Positions 6,605 to 12,969 of a stretch of DNA of 18,544 nucleotides are shown here, piece by piece; the first letter of the stretch is position 1, and each line of letters starts with the position of its first letter. Position numbers and translations under genes: made by a program. This DNA is from an uncultured Clostridia bacterium (GTDB lineage Bacteria > Bacillota > Clostridia > Oscillospirales > Oscillospiraceae): assembly GCA_945918815.1 (NCBI GenBank), contig CAMEIU010000016.1, positions 1 to 18,544 of the forward strand. Direction: 5' to 3'. Under the pieces are notes generated by a model. That model was not told the origin of the DNA. It made no database searches and saw only the letters and a program-made list of their open reading frames with translations.

Positions 6605-6661
6605 AACACATAAACAAATCCCAACGTTCCGGTTCGTCAAAAACAATCCGCATGGAAATGC

Positions 6662-7312
6662 TTAAACGCTCTCCCACCAGCCGGTTTGGAGGCTGGCGAG
6701 GGTCGTGGGGCAGTCCAGGTGTTGGGCCAGTTCCCGTCCCAGGGCCTGTTCCGCCGGGCCGTCGGCCTGGTTCAGGAGAATTTGCGTGCAGAGATGCTCG
6801 GCCAGCAGGACCCTGGCCGCCCGCTCCGGGGTGGCCAGGTCCGATTTCGCCGCGCCGCAGAGCCGGGCGTACCGCTCCGGCCGGTGGGCCGCTTCGTCGA
6901 TGGGCCTTCCCAGACCCGAGAGGCCCAGGACCTGAATCACCTGGTTGGCGCAGGATGGAATCACCGGCTCGTGGGACAGATGGGCCTTCAGGGGCAGCCT
7001 TCTGGAGCCGTCAGCCTCCACCAGCACATAGTCGGCCAGGGCCGCCAATGTCTCAAAGGATTCCACCGGCGCAGCCAGCTTGCCCTGGTCCGTCCGGGTC
7101 CCGGCGCAGAGCTTTGGATGGGGCAGCGACGTCAAGGGCCCCGTCTCCAGGGGCAGATTGTCCGGCGGCAGGATGTGGGTGGAGGTGCAGACGATCACCG
7201 TGCCCGGCAGCTCCCGGCAGAGATGCAGCATCAGGCTGGTCTTGCCGCCGGAGCCAATGATGGCCGTGACGCCCTTCTCGATCTTCAGGACCCGCCACAG
7301 CTCACCGGTCAC
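6662..7312 (-). CDS. yqeC: YqeC-family protein (putative selenium-dependent molybdenum hydroxylase accessory), GTG start
   Basis: YqeC-family proteins (TIGR03172 type) occur with selenium-dependent molybdenum hydroxylases and are thought to help cofactor maturation; the reaction is not settled. The 216-residue protein has a P-loop-like IIGSGGKTSLM at residues 18-28, then VIVCTSTHI, then the hallmark YVLVEADGSRRLPLKAHLSHEPVIP and the HRPERYARL segment. The GTG at 7310-7312 has GGGGAG 6 nt upstream and overlaps the metA stop by 11 nt, so it is coupled to metA. No hydroxylase or selD/selenium gene lies in the window. The link with metA is unusual and may be no more than shared transcription. Confidence 0.85.
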   Translation of the reverse strand: MTGELWRVLKIEKGVTAIIGSGGKTSLMLHLCRELPGTVIVCTSTHILPPDNLPLETGPLTSLPHPKLCAGTRTDQGKLAAPVESFETLAALADYVLVEADGSRRLPLKAHLSHEPVIPSCANQVIQVLGLSGLGRPIDEAAHRPERYARLCGAAKSDLATPERAARVLLAEHLCTQILLNQADGPAEQALGRELAQHLDCPTTLASLQTGWWESV

Positions 7313-8240
7313 AGCGTTCTCCCCGGCCGATGGCCATGACGTCGTAGGGCGTGGTCTGGTAGACGATATAGTTGAGCCAGTTGGAATAGAGCAGGTTGGC
7401 GTGGCCCCGCCAGCGGACGATGGGCGGCTGGGTGTCGTCGTCGTTGGGGAAGTAATTCTTCGGCACGTCGATGGGCAGCCCGGCGTTCTTGTCCCGCAGG
7501 TATTCCAGCTTCAGGGTCTCGGGGTCGTACTCCGAGTGGCCGGTGATGAACACCTGGCGGCCGTACTGGGTGGCCATGGCGTAGAGCCCGGCCTCCCGGG
7601 AACCGGCCAGAATCTTGATCTCCGGCACGGCGGCCACGTCCTCCCAGCGGACGGTAGTGTGGCGGGAATGGGGCACCCAGAACACGTCGTCAAAGCCACG
7701 GAGCAAAATGGGATTTTTATAGACCACCTTATGCTCAAACACGCCGAAGAGCTTTTTCTCCAGAGGCACCTTCTGAATGCCGTAGTGATAGTACAGCGCC
7801 GCCTGGGCGCCCCAGCAGATGTGCAGGGCTGAATGGGCGTGGGTTTTGCTCCACTCCATGATCTCGCAGAGCTCCGGCCAGTATTCCACCTCTTCAAAGG
7901 GCATCTGCTCCACCGGCGCGCCGGTGATGATCAGGCCGTCAAAATACTGGTCCTTCACATCGTCGAAGGTCTTATAGAAGGCCAGCATATGCTGCTGGGA
8001 GGTATTCTTGGCCTTATGGGTGCTGACCTGCAGCAGCTCCAGCTCCACCTGCAAAGGCGTGTTGCCCAGGAGGCGGCTCAGCTGGGTCTCGGTGACGATT
8101 TTGGTGGGCATCAGGTTCAGCAGGGCGATGCGCAGCGGCCGGATATGCTGGGTTTCCGCCCGGGTGGCAGGCATGACAAAGATATTCTCGCTCTCCAGGG
8201 TTTCTCTGGCCGGGAGGCCGTTGGGAATTTTGATCGGCAT
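7302..8240 (-). CDS. metA: Homoserine O-acyltransferase MetA, predicted to use acetyl-CoA
   Basis: MetA acylates homoserine, the first committed step of methionine synthesis. The 312-residue length and fold match the family. The catalytic residues sit at the canonical numbers: Cys142 in HICWGAQAALYYHYG, and His235 and Glu237 in ITGHSEYDPE. Residue 111 is Glu (TGAPVE), the position where Glu rather than Gly is known to give acetyl-CoA instead of succinyl-CoA preference. The product is therefore probably O-acetylhomoserine, despite the usual name homoserine O-succinyltransferase. GAGGA lies about 8 nt before the ATG. The gene follows a 180-nt leader holding a Met-rich leader peptide and a terminator hairpin, and overlaps yqeC downstream. 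Confidence 0.97.
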   Translation of the reverse strand: MPIKIPNGLPARETLESENIFVMPATRAETQHIRPLRIALLNLMPTKIVTETQLSRLLGNTPLQVELELLQVSTHKAKNTSQQHMLAFYKTFDDVKDQYFDGLIITGAPVEQMPFEEVEYWPELCEIMEWSKTHAHSALHICWGAQAALYYHYGIQKVPLEKKLFGVFEHKVVYKNPILLRGFDDVFWVPHSRHTTVRWEDVAAVPEIKILAGSREAGLYAMATQYGRQVFITGHSEYDPETLKLEYLRDKNAGLPIDVPKNYFPNDDDTQPPIVRWRGHANLLYSNWLNYIVYQTTPYDVMAIGRGERCDR

Positions 8241-8281
8241 AATCGGTTCCTCTTTTTTCCACAGTGTCGGGCCCTATGGGG

Positions 8282-8318
8282 CAAACAAAAAGGGCAATTT
8301 GCACACGACAAATTGCCC
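8282..8318 (-). terminator. Attenuator terminator in the metA leader
   Basis: On the minus strand GGGCAATTTG (8309-8318) and CAAATTGCCC (8292-8301) form a perfect 10-bp stem with a 7-nt loop, followed by TTTTTGTTTG. This is a textbook intrinsic terminator. It lies between the metA promoter and the metA start codon, immediately after the leader peptide's stop codon. It would end transcription before metA unless prevented from forming. Confidence 0.92.
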
Positions 8319-8356
8319 TCAGGATTCGGCGCTTGGCGGCGCGGATCGTGAAGGCA
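8314..8356 (-). promoter_or_regulatory. Candidate antiterminator of the metA leader
   Basis: Leader RNA UGCCUUCA (8349-8356, just after the Met codons) can pair over 8 bp, one of them G-U, with UGAGGGCA (8314-8321). The latter contains the leader stop codon and the first bases of the terminator's 5' arm. A small GCGC/GCGC hairpin (8329-8342) lies within the loop. Formation would exclude the terminator. Found by eye; no folding energy was calculated. Confidence 0.6.
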
Positions 8357-8393
8357 GCTTCGGCATCATCATAGACATCATCTGGGCCACCAT
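8319..8393 (-). CDS. Methionine-rich leader peptide of metA (24 aa)
   Basis: A 25-codon reading frame starts MVAQMMSMMMPK and ends at TGA 8319-8321. Met is found at positions 1, 5, 6, 8, 9 and 10, that is six of the first ten residues. The ATG has GAGGTG (8400-8405) 6 nt upstream and lies about 27 nt after the predicted transcription start. The rest of the peptide is Pro/Ser/Ala-rich and shows nothing else. Placement directly before an intrinsic terminator and metA matches the layout of amino-acid attenuators such as trp and his leaders: ribosomes stalling at Met codons when charged tRNA-Met is scarce would free the antiterminator. The peptide itself probably has no function after translation. 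Confidence 0.82.
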   Translation of the reverse strand: MVAQMMSMMMPKLPSRSAPPSAES

Positions 8394-8426
8394 GGTCCGC
8401 ACCTCGCTTTTTGTTGGATTGTGTTT

Positions 8427-8455
8427 ATTGTACCCCGGAATGAGAAGGATGTCAA
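8427..8455 (-). promoter_or_regulatory. SigA promoter of the metA leader
   Basis: On the minus strand a perfect TTGACA (8450-8455) and TACAAT (8427-8432) are 17 nt apart. Transcription would start near 8420, giving a leader of about 180 nt before metA. Confidence 0.85.
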
Positions 8456-8608
8456 GGGCCATCGAAGGGGCAATTCTACAGGCCGGTCAGGACTTCGATC
8501 ATCCGCCGGTAGACAGAAATCTGACGGGGCTGTTAAGAAAGTCCCCATCATCAACACGGCAGCATCTCAAAGCTCCCTTATGCTAACCCCCTGTCCACGA
8601 AAAACAAG

Positions 8609-8638
8609 TTTACTTCGCCGCGAATCCCGTGTTATAAT
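8609..8638 (+). promoter_or_regulatory. Promoter of the PGI-like gene
   Basis: A perfect TATAAT (8633-8638) is preceded at 18 nt by TTTACT (8609-8614), a modest -35. The start near 8645 supports the ATG at 8675 rather than the in-frame ATG at 8639. The stretch 8456-8608 between the divergent promoters holds nothing I can identify. Confidence 0.65.
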
Positions 8639-8674
8639 ATGGTATTATCTTCTTCGACGAAATGGGGCCGTGTT

Positions 8675-9958
8675 ATGATCAATGTGGATATCTCCAATGT
8701 GTGGACCTGCGTCTCGCTGCCGGAGCTGCTGGGTGAGGAAAAAGGGATCTTTGACGCCCACAATCTGCTGTGTACCCACAAGCCAGACGGGCCGGACTTC
8801 GCGGGGTGGCTGGGGATGCCGGATTCCGTCAATGCCCGGCTGATTCACAGCATCCGGCGGGTCACGGAGAAGATCTGCGCGAACTCCGACGTGCTGGTGG
8901 TCTGCGGCACCGGCGGCGCCTGCCTGGGAGCCAAATCCGCCATTGACCTCTACTGCGGCGCGGGCCGCAATCTGCTGGGTCACATGCCCCAGATCTATTT
9001 CGCCGGGGATTCCCTGTCCAGCCGCCAGTGGCTGGAGCTGAACAGCCTTTTGGACAGCAGGGACTACAGCCTGCACATCATCTCCGCCGATGGAAAGGCC
9101 CTGGGGCCCAATGTGGCCGCCCGGAGCCTCCGGTGGATGATGGAGCGGAAATACGGTCCCCAGGCCAAGGAGCGAATCTCCGTGGCGACCCTGGTGGGCT
9201 CTCCCCTCCACCGCATGGGTCAGGAGGAGGGCTACGAGCTGTTCCCCATGCCCAGAGAGATGGGCGGCAGCGGCAGCATGCTGACCGCCGCGGCCCTGCT
9301 TCCCATGGCCGTGGCCGGAATCGATCCCCTGGACGTGCTGGAGGGCGCCGCCGAGGCCTACCGGGAGCTGGACGTGCGCTCCTTTGACAATCCGGTGTGG
9401 CTCTACGCCGGGGCCAGAAGCGTCCTCAGCCGCAAGGGCATCCAAAAGGAGCTTTTATGCGTCTTCGATCAAGCCCTGCTCTCCTTCGGCCGCTGGTGGC
9501 AGCGGACGGTCTGGCGGCAGGAGTGCCGGGAGGGCCTGGGCATCTTCCCCGCCACGGCATTGATTCCCGACGACCTGGAGGCCTTGGACCAGATGACGGC
9601 CCGTGGCCGCGGCGGCGTCTTTGAAACCCTGCTGCACTTCGATCCCATCGCCAAAAAGGTGCCGGTGGAAATGGACTGGAAGGACTACGACGGTCTGGGC
9701 TTCCTGTCGGGCCGGAGCATGGACTTTGTGGAGCAGCATGTCATGGAGGCCATGACCGAGACCCACAACGGCGAGGGCGTGCCCATTGTGGACCTGCAGG
9801 CGGGAGAGCTGACCGCCCAGGCCCTGGGGCAGCTGTTCTATTTCTTCGAGCTTGCCTCGGCCCTGACCGCCTGCGTTTCCGGCGTGGACCCCTTTGAAAC
9901 CTCCGGCTCCCCCACCCACGCCTGCGCCCTCACACACTTAGGTGCGCCAACCATGTAA
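8675..9958 (+). CDS. Glucose-6-phosphate isomerase homologue lacking catalytic and phosphate-binding residues (likely pseudoenzyme)
   Basis: The whole 427-residue protein follows the fold of Firmicutes PGI: VLVVCGTGGACLGAKSAID for the usual GIGGSYLGA, GGSGSMLTAAALLPMAVAGID for GGRYSVLTAVGLLPIAV, FETLLHF, YDGLGFLSGRSMDFVEQ, and FYFFELASALTACVSGVDPF. However, the working residues differ. The phosphate loop SGTTTEP reads ADGKALGP (138-145), GGR reads GGS (197-199), the catalytic Glu of GESEGK aligns with Arg281, the His of DLHSLGQ aligns with Glu302, and the Lys of GVEAYK aligns with Ala416. It therefore probably does not isomerise glucose-6-phosphate. It could have a binding or regulatory role, or another reaction. 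Alignment was made from memory of Bacillus Pgi. The ATG at 8675 fits the promoter; the ribosome site is weak. Confidence 0.8.
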   Translation: MINVDISNVWTCVSLPELLGEEKGIFDAHNLLCTHKPDGPDFAGWLGMPDSVNARLIHSIRRVTEKICANSDVLVVCGTGGACLGAKSAIDLYCGAGRNLLGHMPQIYFAGDSLSSRQWLELNSLLDSRDYSLHIISADGKALGPNVAARSLRWMMERKYGPQAKERISVATLVGSPLHRMGQEEGYELFPMPREMGGSGSMLTAAALLPMAVAGIDPLDVLEGAAEAYRELDVRSFDNPVWLYAGARSVLSRKGIQKELLCVFDQALLSFGRWWQRTVWRQECREGLGIFPATALIPDDLEALDQMTARGRGGVFETLLHFDPIAKKVPVEMDWKDYDGLGFLSGRSMDFVEQHVMEAMTETHNGEGVPIVDLQAGELTAQALGQLFYFFELASALTACVSGVDPFETSGSPTHACALTHLGAPTM

Positions 9959-9990
9959 ATTTTCGGTGAGATTTTAGTTAAAACTTACTA

Positions 9991-10019
9991 TTGTATTCCC
10001 GTGACAAAGCTGATAAAAT
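9991..10019 (+). promoter_or_regulatory. Promoter of the small P-loop gene
   Basis: TTGTAT (9991-9996) and TAAAAT (10014-10019) are 17 nt apart, and TGA before the -10 makes it an extended -10. The in-frame GTG at 10001 falls inside this promoter, supporting the ATG at 10067. Confidence 0.65.
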
Positions 10020-10066
10020 GTGCTAAAGGGGAATTATTCCCTACGGCAAATAAGGAGGTCTTTCCT

Positions 10067-10477
10067 ATGGTTAAGGTTATTTGTGGTCTGAAGGGTTCCG
10101 GTAAGACCAAACAGCTGATCGATTCGATCAATTCCGCTATCAAAAATGAGTCCGGCAGCATGGTCTGCATCGAAAAGGGCAGCGCCCTGACGTTCGACAT
10201 CGACTATCGTGTCCGGTTGATCGACGCCAGTGAGTATTCCATTGGCACCTATACGTTCCTGAAAGGCTTTATCAGCGGCCTGCACGCGGGCAACTTTGAT
10301 ATTTCTCATATTTTTATGGATGGTCTGTACAAGCTGTCCGGCTCCAAGGACAACGACGAGACCGCCGCGTTCCTGGCTTGGTGCGAAGAGTTTGGCAAGG
10401 TCAATAAGCTGGAGTTCACCATCTCCGTGTCCGAGGATCCGGCCAACCTGCCTGAGAGCATCACCAAGTACTGCTAA
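10067..10477 (+). CDS. Small P-loop (Walker A) protein, 136 aa, function unknown
   Basis: The protein starts MVKVICGLKGSGKTKQLID, with a clean Walker A motif at residues 7-14 (GLKGSGKT). A Walker B-like strand IFMDG lies at 82-86. The protein is about the size of a minimal nucleotide-binding domain, with no sensor or helicase motifs and no membrane segment. It could bind ATP or GTP, but the reaction is unknown. The ATG at 10067 has AAGGAGGT 7 nt upstream and its own extended -10 promoter. Its base composition is less GC-rich than the genes around it, and its codons look like those of a well-expressed gene. It lies 38 nt before the Lar-type gene and may be co-transcribed with it. Confidence 0.75.
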   Translation: MVKVICGLKGSGKTKQLIDSINSAIKNESGSMVCIEKGSALTFDIDYRVRLIDASEYSIGTYTFLKGFISGLHAGNFDISHIFMDGLYKLSGSKDNDETAAFLAWCEEFGKVNKLEFTISVSEDPANLPESITKYC

Positions 10478-10515
10478 TTCGCATATTCCAAGAATTTCTT
10501 GTTCGTAACGGATAT

Positions 10516-10740
10516 ATGGATATACTGAAAGAAATCGAGCTGCTGGACTGCCCCCTCTGCGGCGGCACCGGCGTGCTGAGTGAAGAAGGCGGCTGGGCGT
10601 TCAGCGTCCAGTGCTGCGACTGCGGGGCCTGCACCGGCCACGCCATTTACCACACCCCCGAGGAGCGGCTGGAAGCCGCCGCCAGCGCAGCCAGGTGCTG
10701 GAACCGGGGCAAGGTCATCAATCCGGCTCCCGGAGAATAA
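10516..10740 (+). CDS. Lar-family (restriction alleviation-like) zinc-ribbon protein, 74 aa
   Basis: The pattern CPLCGGTGVL (Cys12, Cys15), then GGWAFSVQCCDCGA (Cys33/34, Cys36) and the tail HTPEERLEAAASAARCWNRG match the small Lar_restr_allev family. Members are often carried by phages and integrative elements. The founding Rac-prophage protein Lar modulates type I restriction, but most family members have no proven function, so the name is a family label only. No good ribosome site is seen before the ATG. It may be translated weakly or coupled to the P-loop gene 38 nt upstream. A strong bidirectional terminator follows directly. Confidence 0.7.
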   Translation: MDILKEIELLDCPLCGGTGVLSEEGGWAFSVQCCDCGACTGHAIYHTPEERLEAAASAARCWNRGKVINPAPGE

Positions 10741-10786
10741 AAAAATAGCGGCATGTCACGAAGAACCTTGTGACATGCCGCTTTTT
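10741..10786. terminator. Bidirectional terminator between converging genes
   Basis: GCGGCATGTCAC (10748-10759) and GTGACATGCCGC (10770-10781) form a perfect 12-bp stem. T5 follows on the plus strand and an A-run precedes it, giving U-runs in both directions. It serves the Lar-type gene (+) and the small gene at 10805 (-). Confidence 0.95.
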
Positions 10787-10804
10787 GATACGCAAAAATT
10801 GAAA

Positions 10805-11035
10805 TTAGTGGGACTCCACCCAGGCCTTAACCTTGGTCTTGGCCAGGACCTGAATGTCTTCCTCCGCGTAGGGGGATTCCGGGCCGCCGCAGACATAGAG
10901 GAAATAGTAGCCGTCCGGCGTCTGATACAGGGTTTCTTCATAACCGGCGGGATCGCCGAAATAGCCAACGGTGCTCTTCTTCACCAGGGTCGCGGTCTCG
11001 GTGTCGTATTCGCGCTTTCTGATCGTCTTTTTCAT
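10805..11035 (-). CDS. Small hypothetical protein, 76 aa (KREYDTETA...GYEETLYQTPDGYYFLY type)
   Basis: I know no function for this protein. It resembles a family of short proteins common in clostridial genomes and mobile elements, with a KREYDTETA start, a GYEETLYQTPDGYYFLYVCGG core and a charged C-terminus. It is predicted soluble, with a beta-rich centre. AAGGAGGAT lies about 8 nt before the ATG at 11035. It has its own promoter at 11134-11162 and shares the terminator at 10741-10786, so it is a single-gene unit. Confidence 0.75.
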   Translation of the reverse strand: MKKTIRKREYDTETATLVKKSTVGYFGDPAGYEETLYQTPDGYYFLYVCGGPESPYAEEDIQVLAKTKVKAWVESH

Positions 11036-11133
11036 CGGGTTCGATCCTCCTTCCTTCTCCCAACCGTAAGGTTCACCGGCCGGAGATCATTCGCTCATTT
11101 CAAGTTCTAACTTCCAAATGAAGCTTTTGCACC

Positions 11134-11162
11134 ATTATAGAGCAAGGGAAGGACAAAAACAA
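11134..11162 (-). promoter_or_regulatory. SigA promoter of the small gene at 10805-11035
   Basis: On the minus strand TTGTTT (11157-11162) and a perfect TATAAT (11134-11139) are 17 nt apart. The leader is about 90 nt. From here to 11280 the sequence is A/T-rich and holds no further feature I can support. Confidence 0.7.
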
Positions 11163-11280
11163 TTGACGCTATGTAAAACATTTACAGTTGCAGTTTGCGG
11201 ATTTATTGATGTTTTAAACAAAAATCGTTCTTTATTATTGGGTATTCTGACCATCAGTTTTCAGCTGGTTATGATACGCA

Positions 11281-11375
11281 GCTGCCTGCCAGCGGGACGC
11301 ATATATGTGTCCCCTACAGAGGTCTTCCGAACACGCACTGTAGCTGCCAGCGGCACGTCCAGTGGCCGTGCCCTG
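11281..11375. repeat. Composite palindromic repeat downstream of the ABC exporter operon
   Basis: Two palindromes are joined: GGGACGCATATATGTGTCCC (about 11294-11313) and a near-identical copy (11349-11375) of the 28-bp unit found at 3072 and 16431. CTGCCAGCGG precedes both or its like, as in the copy at 16421-16436. The second hairpin may also end transcripts of the exporter operon, since no separate terminator is seen after 11404. Confidence 0.65.
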
Positions 11376-11403
11376 CAAGACTATTCTTCATTTCATATGG
11401 GCG

Positions 11404-12186
11404 TCAGAACAGGTCCAGGGACCCGTTGCGGACGGCGGCGCGGGCGGCTCCGCCGATAACGACGGCGGCCAGGCCGCAGCAGCCGAGGCCCACCAGCAGC
11501 TCGCCGAGGACCAGGGGCAGCACGGCGGCGGCCTGCGACCCGGCCAAAAGCAGATCCATGGCCTCGATGCTCCGGGTCAGGGGCAGCAGCCGGGAGAACC
11601 ACTGAAACGGCAGGGGCAGCTGGGCCACAGGAAACTGGGCCCCGGTGCAGATCATCAGAATGTAGCTGACCACGTTGAGGAGAAAATGCATCCCGTCTCC
11701 CAACAAAGAGCAGGCCGACAGCAGCAAGCCCAGGCCGGAAGCGGCGAACATGGCCGCCAGAATCACCAGAAGGACCGGCCCCACGGGCACGCCCCAGAGC
11801 TGCACGCCGAACACCAGGCTGCCCAATACCAATCCCACCGTCACCGTGGCGGCGGAGACCAGCATGGGGAAGAAGCCGGACTCCAGGACCACGCCCAACA
11901 AGGAGCTGGGCGAGACCACGATGGACCGGAGCCGCCCGAAGTACCGCTCCCCGTTGAAGGCCCCGCCCAGGTGGAAGACGCAGGTGTTGGTGCACAGCAG
12001 CAGGGCGTTGCCCGCGACCCAGTGGCCCAGGTCCCGGGTCCGAAAACTGTAGGACGCCAAGAGGCAGTAGAAAATCAAGGTCACAAAGGGATAGGCCGCG
12101 TCCAGCAGAAGGAATTCCTCCCACCGGAAGGCCGCCTGCCGCCCCTTGGCATAGAGCCAGGCCTGCGAGAAAAACCGTTTCACCAT
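11404..12186 (-). CDS. ABC-2 type exporter permease, subunit 2
   Basis: The 260-residue protein has about six hydrophobic segments and the ABC-2 permease hallmark GAFNGERYFGRLRSIVVSPSS before the second half. The later LNVVSYILMICTGAQFPVAQLP followed by WFSRLLPLTRSIEAM is also family-typical. It starts directly after the stop of the first permease (TGA then ATG) and likely pairs with it as a heterodimer in the membrane. The substrate cannot be deduced; drug, antimicrobial peptide or glycolipid export are all seen in related systems. Confidence 0.9.
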   Translation of the reverse strand: MVKRFFSQAWLYAKGRQAAFRWEEFLLLDAAYPFVTLIFYCLLASYSFRTRDLGHWVAGNALLLCTNTCVFHLGGAFNGERYFGRLRSIVVSPSSLLGVVLESGFFPMLVSAATVTVGLVLGSLVFGVQLWGVPVGPVLLVILAAMFAASGLGLLLSACSLLGDGMHFLLNVVSYILMICTGAQFPVAQLPLPFQWFSRLLPLTRSIEAMDLLLAGSQAAAVLPLVLGELLVGLGCCGLAAVVIGGAARAAVRNGSLDLF

Positions 12187-12969
12187 TCAGCACACCTCCA
12201 GGGTGGCCCGAATCCGCACCTGCTTTTGGATCTCCCCATAGAGCAGGCGGATCAGGACCAGATACAGCGCCGTCAAGGCCGCCAGGGTTCCGAAGGCCCG
12301 CCAGAAGGCCGCCCGGTCCGGCACCCCCGCCACGGCCATGCGCAGCAGCTTCACCGCCCAGGTGGGGGACAGGACCATGCCCAGGATCTGGGCCCAGCGG
12401 GGCAGCTGCTCCGCTGGAAACACGAAGCCGCAGATGAGAATGACAGGGATCTCGATGACGTTCATGTACAGGGTGGTCTTCCGGGACAATGTCAGCAGCC
12501 AGGCGGCCAGGACCGAGACCGACAGGAAGCACCCGACGGCAGCCAGGAAGGCCAGCAGCAGATAGCCGGGGCTGCGGATGGGAAAGGACGCGCCGTAGAG
12601 CAGCTTGGCCGTCAACCAGGAGAACAGCAGGGTGCCCAGGGACAGGAGGGTGTTTCCCAGGACCTTGCCCCAGAGGATGGTCTGAAAGCCCGCCGGGGCC
12701 ACAAAGATCTGAGACAGGGTGCCGGAATACCGCTCCCGGTTCAGGTCCCCGGCGGAGGAAAAGCAGATGCAGCCCCACAGGCCCATGAGGCCCGCGCCCA
12801 GGATGGCGTAAGCTGCAAAATCCGTCTGGCCGGAGTTGCGGAACATCTCATAGACCAGAATGGTGTTGAGGATGGGATTGGCGATGAGGCAGAACCGGAA
12901 CATGGGCCGGACGAAGGACTGCTTCATTTGCAGCAGCAAGGTGCTGCCCAGGACGCGGAGGGTCTTCAT
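12187..12969 (-). CDS. ABC-2 type exporter permease, subunit 1
   Basis: This 260-residue membrane protein carries the ABC-2 motif GDLNRERYSGTLSQIFVAPAG and about six hydrophobic segments, with VIEIPVILICGFVFPAEQLP in the conserved position of the last third. Its ATG overlaps the ATPase stop by 4 nt (ATGA), and its own stop abuts the second permease. The two permeases are of equal length and similar layout, so they probably arose by duplication and form the transmembrane channel together. Confidence 0.9.
   Translation of the reverse strand: MKTLRVLGSTLLLQMKQSFVRPMFRFCLIANPILNTILVYEMFRNSGQTDFAAYAILGAGLMGLWGCICFSSAGDLNRERYSGTLSQIFVAPAGFQTILWGKVLGNTLLSLGTLLFSWLTAKLLYGASFPIRSPGYLLLAFLAAVGCFLSVSVLAAWLLTLSRKTTLYMNVIEIPVILICGFVFPAEQLPRWAQILGMVLSPTWAVKLLRMAVAGVPDRAAFWRAFGTLAALTALYLVLIRLLYGEIQKQVRIRATLEVC

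Noticed and set aside
6427..7339. Plus-strand open frames opposite yqeC and across the 246-bp repeat
   Set aside because: They are Pro/Arg/Gly-rich, cross the repeat element and lie opposite a gene with clear family motifs.
8241..8455. SAM riboswitch or T-box upstream of metA
   Set aside because: I see neither the conserved SAM-I core nor the T-box AGGGUGGNACCGCG motif and stem I features; the leader is short and explained by the Met peptide plus terminator.
8473..8529. Possible gene tail on the minus strand (QISVYRRMIEVLTGL then stop)
   Set aside because: A stop codon lies in frame a few codons upstream and there is no start or ribosome site; too short to support even as a remnant.
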